Source: Bacteroidales bacterium
GTDB taxonomy: Bacteria; Bacteroidota; Bacteroidia; Bacteroidales; UBA7332
Length of the DNA: 61,702 nucleotides
Direction: 5' to 3'
NCBI GenBank assembly: GCA_028687995.1
Contig: JAQTZA010000016.1
Span: 1 to 61,702, forward strand
Shown: in pieces, positions 34,434-42,480 of the stretch
How positions within the stretch are numbered: the first letter of the stretch is position 1
How the letters are laid out: each line of letters opens with the position of its first letter
Made by a program: the position numbers and the translations under genes
Notes under the pieces: generated by a model
Databases searched by the model: none
What the model was told of the DNA's origin: nothing
The model's input: the letters and a program-made list of their open reading frames with translations, nothing else

Positions 34434-35348
34434 AATCTTCTTTTCTGATTTTAACTGATTTATCAGACTATCTAAAACCCCATTGACAAAGACACCACTT
34501 TTGGGCGTGCTATAGGATTTTGCCAGTTCAATGTACTCGTTTAGGGTTACATTGACTGGAATAGAAGGGAAACTCAGTAATTCAGCAATCGCAATTTGCA
34601 TAATCACAATATCCATAAATGCAATACGATCCATTTCCCAATTCTGAGTATGCTGATCTATCATTGCGCGGTACTCTTCGTCTTTCAAAATTGATTGGCA
34701 AAAAAGTTTTATAGCAAAATCACGATCATCTTCCGCTTTAAACATCGGTAACAAGGTCTGCTTTTCGCCATTCTCCGGTTTAAATTGTTTGATTGTTTTC
34801 AACACAAAAGTGCCAATAACCTCCAAATCATCATTCCAATAAAGGCTTATATTTTCGAGCGTTTCGGCAAGATACTCGTCTTCAACGATTATATTTTTAA
34901 ACACCAAACGCCAGAAATCGCGATCGGCTTCGAAGGAAGTATCATCAGACGAGATATATTCACGATAAATATCAGAAGTGGTGATTTGCTCCAGCATCTT
35001 TTTCAAGAATTCCGATTCATTCACCCACGAAATCTTCTGATTTGAGCAATATTTCTGAAATTGAAGATTGCTTTTCAATTGTTGAATAAACTGATTTTCG
35101 ACAAACTTTACAATGGGATTTTTATCTGTAGCTGAAGCCAAATGCTTATTTCGGGCATTGTCGAGCCGTTTTTCTTGCAATTGCGTCAGTTCTACCATTA
35201 GCAACAATAGAAAGTGGTACAATTCGTACGATTTTTCTAAGCTAAATGTCAACTCTTTCTCTGCTGATGCTAACGATCTATCTTCCTTTTGATAATAGGA
35301 ATAGACAAGCTGCATCACTTTCATTCTGATTAAGACTCGGTTTATCAT
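34422..35348 (-). CDS. nusB: Transcription antitermination factor NusB, extended form
   Basis: The C-terminal third (about residues 205-305: FCQSILKDEEYRAMIDQ through LPSIPVNVTLNEYIELAKSY and VNGVLDSLI) is the NusB fold that binds boxA RNA with S10 in rRNA antitermination. The N-terminal 200 residues are a helical extension typical of Bacteroidetes NusB (about 310 residues against 140 in E. coli). ATG 35348 (MINRVLIR) fits homologues; ATG 35363 would add five residues. Confidence 0.92.
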   Translation of the reverse strand: MINRVLIRMKVMQLVYSYYQKEDRSLASAEKELTFSLEKSYELYHFLLLLMVELTQLQEKRLDNARNKHLASATDKNPIVKFVENQFIQQLKSNLQFQKYCSNQKISWVNESEFLKKMLEQITTSDIYREYISSDDTSFEADRDFWRLVFKNIIVEDEYLAETLENISLYWNDDLEVIGTFVLKTIKQFKPENGEKQTLLPMFKAEDDRDFAIKLFCQSILKDEEYRAMIDQHTQNWEMDRIAFMDIVIMQIAIAELLSFPSIPVNVTLNEYIELAKSYSTPKSGVFVNGVLDSLINQLKSEKKILKN

Positions 35349-35377
35349 CTTTTTAATGAACAATTTTTTTGGAGGTG

Positions 35378-35406
35378 CAAAGTTACAATATTAAACCGAA
35401 ATCAAT
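35378..35406 (-). promoter_or_regulatory. Promoter of nusB
   Basis: TTG (35406-35404), 18-base spacer, TAACTTTG (35385-35378) on the minus strand; leader about 23 bases. Confidence 0.7.
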
Positions 35407-35575
35407 TAACAATAGCGATAAAATAACATTAATATCACTTTCTAAATAAAAAAATTGAAAAAATTGAACAAAATATTTTGATAAAATAAAATTAATGCGC
35501 ACATTTGTCTGAAATACTTCTCTATATATATTTTCTTGCAATTAAATGCTGAGCCTAACTCAAAACCAAAATAGT

Positions 35576-35902
35576 ATGGAAACGAATGATCATGAAATTA
35601 TTTTTTCGAGAGCTGTAAAAGCTGGAAAGAGAATCTACTATTTGGATGTTAAGAAAAACAGGAAAAACGAACCATTTCTTGCGATCACTGAAAGTAAAAA
35701 GATTGTAAGCAATACGGCAGATAATCCTCAATTTACTTTTGAAAAGCATAAGATATTTCTCTATAAAGAGGATATCGAAAAATTTATGGAAGGTTTCCTA
35801 GAGGTTGTTGAATTTATTAACAGTTCGAAACTCGGACGAGAGAAAACAGAGCTCGAAGATATTGGACGTAATATTAATATTGATTTTGATAAATTTGAAT
35901 AA
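35576..35902 (+). CDS. PUR-domain nucleic-acid-binding protein (DUF3276)
   Basis: This 108-residue protein of the PUR-alpha-like family is widespread in Bacteroidetes and spirochaetes. The fold is visible as IIFSRAVKAGKRIYYLDVKKN, then EPFLAITESKK and HKIFLYKEDIEKFMEGF. Homologues bind single-stranded DNA or RNA; the regulatory target is unknown. ATG 35576 is preferred; ATG 35546 would add ten residues without family support. Confidence 0.88.
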   Translation: METNDHEIIFSRAVKAGKRIYYLDVKKNRKNEPFLAITESKKIVSNTADNPQFTFEKHKIFLYKEDIEKFMEGFLEVVEFINSSKLGREKTELEDIGRNINIDFDKFE

Positions 35903-35904
35903 CA

Positions 35905-35934
35905 AGAGTCGATTAAAAATCGACTCTCTTTGTT
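35905..35934 (+). terminator. Terminator of the DUF3276 gene
   Basis: AGAGTCGATT (35905-35914) pairs with AATCGACTCT (35918-35927), AAA loop, followed by CTTTGTTTT. Confidence 0.88.
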
Positions 35935-35957
35935 TTCATACCTATTAACAACAAAGG

Positions 35958-35985
35958 TTGTTCAACAAAATAATTATTATCTTTG
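35958..35985 (+). promoter_or_regulatory. Promoter of the HAD-phosphatase/ribF unit
   Basis: TTG (35958-35960), 17-base spacer, TATCTTTG (35978-35985). It places the start site near 35993 and so excludes the in-frame ATG at 35958. Confidence 0.65.
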
Positions 35986-36005
35986 CATCCATATTATTAA
36001 ATAAA

Positions 36006-36641
36006 ATGGACGAAAAGATTAAAACAATTATATTTGATTTAGGTGGCGTTTTATATGATCTCGATCGCACACGATGTGTTAATGCATTAGAATCAATTGG
36101 ATTAAAAAATGTTGATAATTTATTAAGTAACTACAAACAATCGGGAATTTTTCAACAGCTTGAAGAAGGTACAATAGAACTCGATGAATTTTATGAGACC
36201 ATCAAAAGGATGGTCGACATACCGATATCAAACGAAACAATAAAAGCAGCTTGGGATGCCTTTTTGGTTGAGATACCACTTTACAAACTCGAAATGCTGG
36301 AAAAGTTGAGAGAGCATTTTCAAATCTTCATGTTGAGTAATACAAACGTAATTCACTTCAACGATGATATCCCTAATGAATTTTTGAAAGCTGGCAAAAA
36401 CATTGACCACTATTTCGACAAGTGTTATCTTTCCTATGAGATGAAGGCATCGAAGCCACACAAGAAAATTTTCGAACTTATGATTGCTGATTCAGGCATT
36501 ATGCCCTCAGAGAGTTTTTTCATCGACGATTCTCCCGAAAACATCAGAGTCGCTTCTGAAATGGGATTTAAGACCTATCTAGCAACACCTTTCGAGGACT
36601 TTTCGCATCTATTTGACTCGATACAAAATGAAAATAATTGA
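36006..36641 (+). CDS. HAD-superfamily phosphatase
   Basis: This 211-residue HAD hydrolase of subfamily IA has motif I IIFDLGGVLYDLD (about 7-19), motif II LSNTN (about 104-108), motif III Lys in KASKPHKKIFE (about 143-153) and motif IV FIDDSPENIRVA (about 168-179). It dephosphorylates small phosphorylated metabolites. The gene overlaps ribF by 14 bases; an FMN or ARPP phosphatase role in riboflavin metabolism is possible but only suggested by position. Confidence 0.9.
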   Translation: MDEKIKTIIFDLGGVLYDLDRTRCVNALESIGLKNVDNLLSNYKQSGIFQQLEEGTIELDEFYETIKRMVDIPISNETIKAAWDAFLVEIPLYKLEMLEKLREHFQIFMLSNTNVIHFNDDIPNEFLKAGKNIDHYFDKCYLSYEMKASKPHKKIFELMIADSGIMPSESFFIDDSPENIRVASEMGFKTYLATPFEDFSHLFDSIQNENN

Positions 36642-37554
36642 CGATAATAGTCTTCGACTTTCACAAAATATTGTTGCCACCATTGGTTTTTTTGACGGCG
36701 TACACATCGGTCATCAACACCTAATTAAGCAAGTTATAAAAGCCGCAAATGACCATAAACTGCCGTCTGCTGTTATCACTTTTAGGAATCACCCTCGCAC
36801 TGTAGTTCATCCAGACTACACCCCTGAGCTATTAACCACTTTCGATGAACGCATTCAATTATTAAGCGAAACAGGTCTTGATTTCTGCATTGTGCTTGAT
36901 TTCACTCCACAGTTAGCCCAGTTAAGCGCACAAAAATTCATTGAGCAAGTTTTAGTTGAAAAATTATCCGTCAAAGCCTTAGTCGTTGGTTACGATCATA
37001 GATTTGGAAATAACCGAAGCGAAAATTTCGAAGATTACACTAGATTTGGAAACAATGTTGGCTTAAAAACAATAAAAGCAACTGTTTTTAAATTTGATGA
37101 GATCAACGTAAGTTCTTCTCTAATCAGAAATACACTAAAAGCAGGTGATATAAAAAAGGCAACTGAATTTCTAAATCGGCCTTATGCTCTAACTGGCAAT
37201 GTAGTGAAAGGCTCTCAACTTGGAAGACAAATCGGATTCCCAACAGCCAATCTAAAACTTACTGACCTCGAAAAGATAATCCCCGCATCAGGAGTTTATG
37301 CAATAAGAGCTTTAGTTGAGAATACATTTTATAATGGCATGCTAAATATTGGAGTCCGTCCAACCATTTCAGACAAAAATGAAACCACTATCGAAGCGAA
37401 TTTATTTGAATTCAATGAAAATCTCTACGAAAAACTTATCTATATTGAATTTTTTGAGAAACTAAGAGATGAAAGAAAGATGAACGGGTTAGATGATTTA
37501 AAAGCACAGTTGCTCCTAGATAAGATGGAAGCTTTGAAAATTCTCAATATTTAG
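36628..37554 (+). CDS. ribF: Bifunctional riboflavin kinase/FAD synthetase
   Basis: RibF (308 residues from ATG 36628) makes FMN and FAD. The N-terminal adenylyltransferase domain has ATIGFFDGVHIGHQHL (about 15-30) and VGYDHRFGNNR. The C-terminal flavokinase domain has GSQLGRQIGFPTANL and GVYAIR...GMLNIGVRPT. An alternative start at 36613 has less support. Translation is probably coupled to the HAD phosphatase gene. Confidence 0.96.
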   Translation: MKIIDDNSLRLSQNIVATIGFFDGVHIGHQHLIKQVIKAANDHKLPSAVITFRNHPRTVVHPDYTPELLTTFDERIQLLSETGLDFCIVLDFTPQLAQLSAQKFIEQVLVEKLSVKALVVGYDHRFGNNRSENFEDYTRFGNNVGLKTIKATVFKFDEINVSSSLIRNTLKAGDIKKATEFLNRPYALTGNVVKGSQLGRQIGFPTANLKLTDLEKIIPASGVYAIRALVENTFYNGMLNIGVRPTISDKNETTIEANLFEFNENLYEKLIYIEFFEKLRDERKMNGLDDLKAQLLLDKMEALKILNI

Positions 37555-37556
37555 AA

Positions 37557-38762
37557 TCAACAAAAAGCTAAGAAATATGCATTTATAGTACGTTCGATAG
37601 CATCGCCAAACAATTTTGCTCGGTTTTCCCACGAATTTTCTTTTGCAAATTCAATGCGTGCAGCAATTCTCTCAATACTATCGTGCTCAATTTCCTTTTT
37701 TATAGAAGATAAAAATTCCTCGTCTGTTGATGCAAAACTGGCAATCTCCTCAAATTCAGTAAGTTTAGCAAATCTCGTTAATACAACAGGAACTCCGACC
37801 GCCAAATACTCATTCAATTTCAATGGATAGACATTTTTATTAATATCGTCTGCTATATATGGAATGATTCCAGCATCGCAATCACTCAGCAATTTTGGAA
37901 CATCATTAGGCGCAACTGGTGGAAGAAATTTGACGTTTGGGTACATCGACAAGATTGATTTCACAATAGCATTACGAACATCACCTACGAATTCAAAATC
38001 AACTTCAGGTAAATGACGAATTGCATATTCAACTTTTTCTAAGTCAAAGCGTTGGTCGACACTCCCAATATATCCTACTTTTTTCCGCTTCCTATTTTGA
38101 TGAGGTATTTTTTTTGCCTGTGCGCAAAAAACTTGAAAATCAACCCCATTTTTTACGGTATCAACTCGATTGTTCCAAGCCAATTTTTCATTTTTCAAAA
38201 AATCAGATGTCACAATCACACTATCTACTTTTCTTGAAAACTCTTCATCCATCACCAATGCTCGATTACCGTGACGATCTGTCACCATACCATCGTAACA
38301 GTAATAAATATTCGCTTTCTCATTCAACCTGCCAATCAAAGGAATACCAAAATAGCAATTGTACGCATTTACATTGATCACGTTGGGCATATTGAGTTTT
38401 CGCAATACTCGTTGAACAGACTTTCTAAAAATCCATACATTTAACTCATTCAGAAACCTAAAAGCCCTTTCATTTTTGATAAAATTAGTAGGAAAAACAG
38501 GTGGAGCAACCCAATTGTACACTTCTGACCCAAAATTTGTTTGTTTTGTCTCTAATCTCTTTTTCCAACCCAATATACGCATCACAGGTGCATCATTTTT
38601 ACCCATCAAACCCCAAATTACATCTTTGACAGTGAATGGATATTCAGCAAACAAGACCTTATTCTCCCGCGCCAACAAAGACATCAATTGAACCACGGAC
38701 TTAGTGTATGGGCCTTCCCACATAGTATAGGAAACGCAAAGAATATTCTCGTTTTTCAACAT
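37557..38762 (-). CDS. GT4-like glycosyltransferase
   Basis: This 401-residue GT-B-fold protein has an N-terminal domain with IYYCYDGMVTDRHGNR (about 152-167), a pattern of teichuronic-acid/exopolysaccharide transferases. The C-terminal domain has KVGYIGSVDQRFDLEKV (about 228-244), DCDAGIIPY and the nucleotide-binding block NVYPLKLNEYLAVGVPVVLT (about 309-328). It probably adds a sugar to a surface glycan. It is a single gene here, convergent with ribF (2-base gap, no room for a terminator). TAACTTTG at 38801-38794 is its -7 element. Confidence 0.87.
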   Translation of the reverse strand: MLKNENILCVSYTMWEGPYTKSVVQLMSLLARENKVLFAEYPFTVKDVIWGLMGKNDAPVMRILGWKKRLETKQTNFGSEVYNWVAPPVFPTNFIKNERAFRFLNELNVWIFRKSVQRVLRKLNMPNVINVNAYNCYFGIPLIGRLNEKANIYYCYDGMVTDRHGNRALVMDEEFSRKVDSVIVTSDFLKNEKLAWNNRVDTVKNGVDFQVFCAQAKKIPHQNRKRKKVGYIGSVDQRFDLEKVEYAIRHLPEVDFEFVGDVRNAIVKSILSMYPNVKFLPPVAPNDVPKLLSDCDAGIIPYIADDINKNVYPLKLNEYLAVGVPVVLTRFAKLTEFEEIASFASTDEEFLSSIKKEIEHDSIERIAARIEFAKENSWENRAKLFGDAIERTINAYFLAFC

Positions 38763-38793
38763 AACTTTGAGAGATTAGATTTTGTTCTATTTA

Positions 38794-38801
38794 CAAAGTT
38801 A
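38794..38801 (-). promoter_or_regulatory. -7 element TAACTTTG upstream of the glycosyltransferase gene
   Basis: A perfect -7 match 31 bases upstream of the start codon at 38762. Confidence 0.45.
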
Positions 38802-38913
38802 AGGAATTTTAAGCACGCTTGTTATTCAAGAAACAAGAATATTAAAGTCAATAATAAAAAAATGAGGCGCAACATTAGTTACACATCATTCATAAATATA
38901 TTTTTCAATTCCT

Positions 38914-39438
38914 TTATTCGCCTTCAAAACTCATTATTGAATACACATCGTGATTTTTGATTGCTTCGCGACCATTCAAATCCGGAAGCTCAACCAAAAA
39001 AGCACATTCAACGACTTTCCCTCCTAATTTTTCAACTAATGCAATTGCAGCTGCAACCGTTCCTCCAGTGGCAATTAAATCGTCAACCACTATAACTCTT
39101 TCATCTTTTAAAACAGCATCTGAATGAATTTCGACCTCTGCTGAACCATACTCGAGATCATATTTCTCGCTGATGGTTTGAAACGGCAATTTCCCTTTCT
39201 TTCGAACAGGTACAAAGCCTACTCTCATCTTATAAGCCAACACAGCGCCAAATACAAAACCTCGCGCATCTATACCGACTACCTTATCGATTTCTTTATC
39301 CTTGTATCGATCATATAAAATATCACAGGCTTTAACAAAGGATTCTCCATCCTGCATCAAAGTCGTAATATCTCTAAACGTAATGTTTTTTATGGGAAAA
39401 TCAGGAATGGAACGAATTTTACTTTTTAAATTATGCAT
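38914..39438 (-). CDS. apt: Adenine phosphoribosyltransferase
   Basis: Apt (174 residues) salvages adenine to AMP. Motifs: FPIKNITFRDITTLM (about 14-28), GIDARGFVFGAVLA and the PRPP-binding loop VIVVDDLIATGGTVAAA (about 115-131). Normal length. Confidence 0.97.
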   Translation of the reverse strand: MHNLKSKIRSIPDFPIKNITFRDITTLMQDGESFVKACDILYDRYKDKEIDKVVGIDARGFVFGAVLAYKMRVGFVPVRKKGKLPFQTISEKYDLEYGSAEVEIHSDAVLKDERVIVVDDLIATGGTVAAAIALVEKLGGKVVECAFLVELPDLNGREAIKNHDVYSIMSFEGE

Positions 39439-39540
39439 CTGTCTTCACTATTTTTTATTATTAATTCAGTTGCAATATTACAAAATATAAACGAAAATTA
39501 TTTCCAATTACAGAGAAATAAACTTTAAATGAAAAACAAA

Positions 39541-39567
39541 GGAGGCTTGCGATAAACACAAGCCTCC
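39541..39567 (-). terminator. Terminator of the M6 protease gene
   Basis: GGAGGCTTG (39541-39549) pairs with CAAGCCTCC (39559-39567) 25 bases past the stop codon; T-rich on the minus strand. Confidence 0.85.
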
Positions 39568-39592
39568 CATATTTGATTATATTATTCGCTAA

Positions 39593-42181
39593 TTATCGAA
39601 CCATTGCTTTCCCTACAAATGAACCGATTTTCACAACATACATTTGATGCGATGGCAAGCTAATGTTATTTACTCCTGAAGCAAGTGATTCTACTTTCAC
39701 TAAACGTCCCATTGCGTTATAAACACGCACCACTTCATTCGTAGGTGAGGTAACTGTCAACATACCTTGTGCAGCATACAAACCAAATTTGGAATTTTGA
39801 ATTTGATTAATTCCTGTCAAAAGTGAAACCTCAACCTCATTTGATTCTATAGAAGTAACAGTCGCATTTGCCGCTTTCACAGTATAAAAATATGAACTAG
39901 TATTATCCAATCCACTTACAGCAAATGATGTGCCTGATAACACCTCTTGATCAGTGAGAACTTTAGTAATAACAGTACTTGAACCTTGTCCACCCGTAAT
40001 AGTCAAATCTTCTAAAAAGAATCTACCTTTAGCAGCTGCAGCACCTTCAAATCTGATTTTAGATGTTGAAGTACCACCGGTCAAATCGACAGAGAATGGA
40101 GTGAGAGTATAATCTTTTGTTAATCCTGACACCGTCTTAACTAACACATCATTTAAATAGATTTTGAGTTTTGTAGAATCAGTTGCCCAAGCCATCGACT
40201 TAAATGAAACATTAAATGCTCCATTATTTGCTGACAAGTCTAAAGATGGTGTAGTCAAAGATCCTAATGAACTTGATGAACCCATTTTTGCTGCTCCACC
40301 AGCTTGATAAACTTTCAATCCTGTCCAGCCTGGAGTTTGAGTGTATGTATCCAATGATGCAGAAACATCTGTGCTATTTGCACCCGAACCTGTAGTTCCA
40401 GCAGTAAACTTATCAAAATTTTCGGACAATACAATTGTTGAAGCACCGCCATTAGTTGTTGTTTTGGTATACACATTTAGCAAATATTTGGTAGCACCTG
40501 TTGAAGCACTCCAATTTGCCGTAAAGCTATTCGCTGTTACTTCACTTGCAGGCATTGCACTAAATTGACCAAAAGGAGTCTCTCCGCCCATTACTTTGAA
40601 TGTAATCACTCCATTTACTTCTGCAATAGAAGTGATAGGAACACCAGTAGCCGCTCCTGCCCATGATTTCATACTTGGAGTAGTAGCGTCTGTCCATGAC
40701 GTAATTCCTTTAGATCCAGGAAATGGGTCACCAGCGACCGAAGTTTGCCAAGCAGAAAGGTTAGATCCAGTATAATATACTTCAGTTCCATCAGCCTCTA
40801 CCAAATCGGCGCATTGATGAACTGAATACGCATTCACCATATTATCTGTTGTCCAACGAGAAAGATAAGGTGCTGTTTTATCTATGTGATACACAATCAT
40901 TCCGTGCGAATACAATCCGGCATCCCATCCTGATTTTTGTCTATTTTCAATCAAATAATACTCATCTGGAGTTTTAGTCAAAATCTTATAGAATTGATTT
41001 GTATTAACCGTATTTAGAGTAATATTTGCAGGTGATGACAATACAATTGGAGAAGCCCAACCTGTCAACTCTCTTTCTATACTTGTATAATATGGAGGAA
41101 TCATACCACTTCCATTATACGCTCCAGAAGCCATTACATCCCATGTATCAGTATCTACAGATTGACCATTCACATCATAATCTGTATCGTAAAAATCGGG
41201 TAAGCCAACAGCATGAGAAAATTCGTGACAAGCTGTACCAACCCCATCAATAGTTGATCCACTCGTTCCATCTAATTCGTTCGAACAAGAATATGAACTA
41301 ACCAATTTTCCATCCAACTTGGTTGTATTTGTAACTTCCCATTGATGTGGCCAAATTGTATTTGCCGAAGCGCCTGAAGCTTCACCATAACCAGCATAAA
41401 TAACATAGACATTATCTACTTTCCCGTCATTATTCGCATCATAATCGGCGAAATTAATTTGGGAATCCAACAATTGACAAGCCTCAAATATCATTTCATC
41501 AGGATGTAAATCATTTCCTTGAGCATCGTTTCCACCATAATAAGCCATTGTTTTACTCATTTTTACTGGACCATAAACATCAAATGTAGGAGAGAATTTT
41601 CCTGACGAATTATCCTCAAAATATTTTTTAACGCTACCTACAGCACCACCAGTTGTATAAGATGCTGCATTAAATTGCTCATTATATCTTGTTTGAGTTG
41701 AAGGTACAGTAAATGTATTATCTGAAAAATTCACCAAAATTACCAAGAATTTGGTAGCACCAGTTTGTGGAACCCCGGATCGCATTACTACTTGCTTCTT
41801 TCGTAAAAGATTCCTGGCAAGCCTATTAGTCTGCACTGTGGTGAGTAGCACCTTCCCAAAAGCCATATTGGGTGCAATCGTATTCAAAAAAGCGTTTTCA
41901 CTTGTAGTTCGATCTGCTGGATTGTGTGCGACAACCTCAGAGGGAACAAGTTCTCCTTGTGTATTTTTTACTGCATAAGTCAAATAACCTTGATTATTCA
42001 ACAATAAGACATAATTGTCAGTTGTTTTTCTAAAATGGAAATATTCATCTCCTTTCAGTAAACTTTCTAACATATAACCATTCGGTTGATTAAAAATGGA
42101 GGCTTTAGGCCTGGCAACCACAGCCATTAGCTGAGAAACACCGAAAAGCAACACCACGAAAATTGTAATTATTCTTCTCAT
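39593..42181 (-). CDS. Secreted M6-family metalloprotease with C-terminal sorting domain
   Basis: This 862-residue exported protease has a signal peptide (1-20) and a propeptide-like region. The M6 catalytic domain (about 130-540) has the zinc motif HEFSHAVGLPD at residues 319-329, preceded by a Ca-binding-like DANNDGKVDNVYV. A fibronectin-type segment (about 540-580), a jellyroll-like domain and a further Fn3-like region follow. The last 75 residues (RVYNAMGRLVKVESL through YVVKIGSFVGKAMVR) match the type A C-terminal domain of type IX secretion. Other genes of that secretion system are outside the window. Confidence 0.9.
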   Translation of the reverse strand: MRRIITIFVVLLFGVSQLMAVVARPKASIFNQPNGYMLESLLKGDEYFHFRKTTDNYVLLLNNQGYLTYAVKNTQGELVPSEVVAHNPADRTTSENAFLNTIAPNMAFGKVLLTTVQTNRLARNLLRKKQVVMRSGVPQTGATKFLVILVNFSDNTFTVPSTQTRYNEQFNAASYTTGGAVGSVKKYFEDNSSGKFSPTFDVYGPVKMSKTMAYYGGNDAQGNDLHPDEMIFEACQLLDSQINFADYDANNDGKVDNVYVIYAGYGEASGASANTIWPHQWEVTNTTKLDGKLVSSYSCSNELDGTSGSTIDGVGTACHEFSHAVGLPDFYDTDYDVNGQSVDTDTWDVMASGAYNGSGMIPPYYTSIERELTGWASPIVLSSPANITLNTVNTNQFYKILTKTPDEYYLIENRQKSGWDAGLYSHGMIVYHIDKTAPYLSRWTTDNMVNAYSVHQCADLVEADGTEVYYTGSNLSAWQTSVAGDPFPGSKGITSWTDATTPSMKSWAGAATGVPITSIAEVNGVITFKVMGGETPFGQFSAMPASEVTANSFTANWSASTGATKYLLNVYTKTTTNGGASTIVLSENFDKFTAGTTGSGANSTDVSASLDTYTQTPGWTGLKVYQAGGAAKMGSSSSLGSLTTPSLDLSANNGAFNVSFKSMAWATDSTKLKIYLNDVLVKTVSGLTKDYTLTPFSVDLTGGTSTSKIRFEGAAAAKGRFFLEDLTITGGQGSSTVITKVLTDQEVLSGTSFAVSGLDNTSSYFYTVKAANATVTSIESNEVEVSLLTGINQIQNSKFGLYAAQGMLTVTSPTNEVVRVYNAMGRLVKVESLASGVNNISLPSHQMYVVKIGSFVGKAMVR

Positions 42182-42211
42182 TCTTTTATTTATTAAATTT
42201 GTATTAGTTCA

Positions 42212-42219
42212 CAAATATA
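42212..42219 (-). promoter_or_regulatory. -7 element TATATTTG of the M6 protease gene
   Basis: A perfect -7 match on the minus strand, 30 bases upstream of the ATG. Confidence 0.5.
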
Positions 42220-42427
42220 AAGCCGATTTTAATTAAAATATATTAATTAACAGCATTTAGTTATTATCTTTCATTTTGAATAACAAATTAACTTCTTATT
42301 AAAAAATCTTAATCACTAAACAATGGAAAAATCCTTTAAATAAACCGTATCAAAAGAGAGATACCCTCAAAAGTTACATTGTTAAAAAAAAAATAAAATT
42401 ATAAGCCCAAGAATCTCCAAAATTGTC

Positions 42428-42435
42428 TACTTTTG
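42428..42435 (+). promoter_or_regulatory. -7 element TACTTTTG upstream of relA
   Basis: A perfect -7 match 45 bases before the ATG at 42481. No clear -33 element. Confidence 0.5.
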
Positions 42436-42480
42436 AAATAGAATGAGAAATAACAAATCACCCTCTATCAAAAGCAAACA

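Noticed and set aside
42182..42480. Possible small RNA or gene between the M6 protease and relA
   Set aside because: Only -7 promoter elements for the two flanking genes are visible; no ORF, hairpin or repeat of note.
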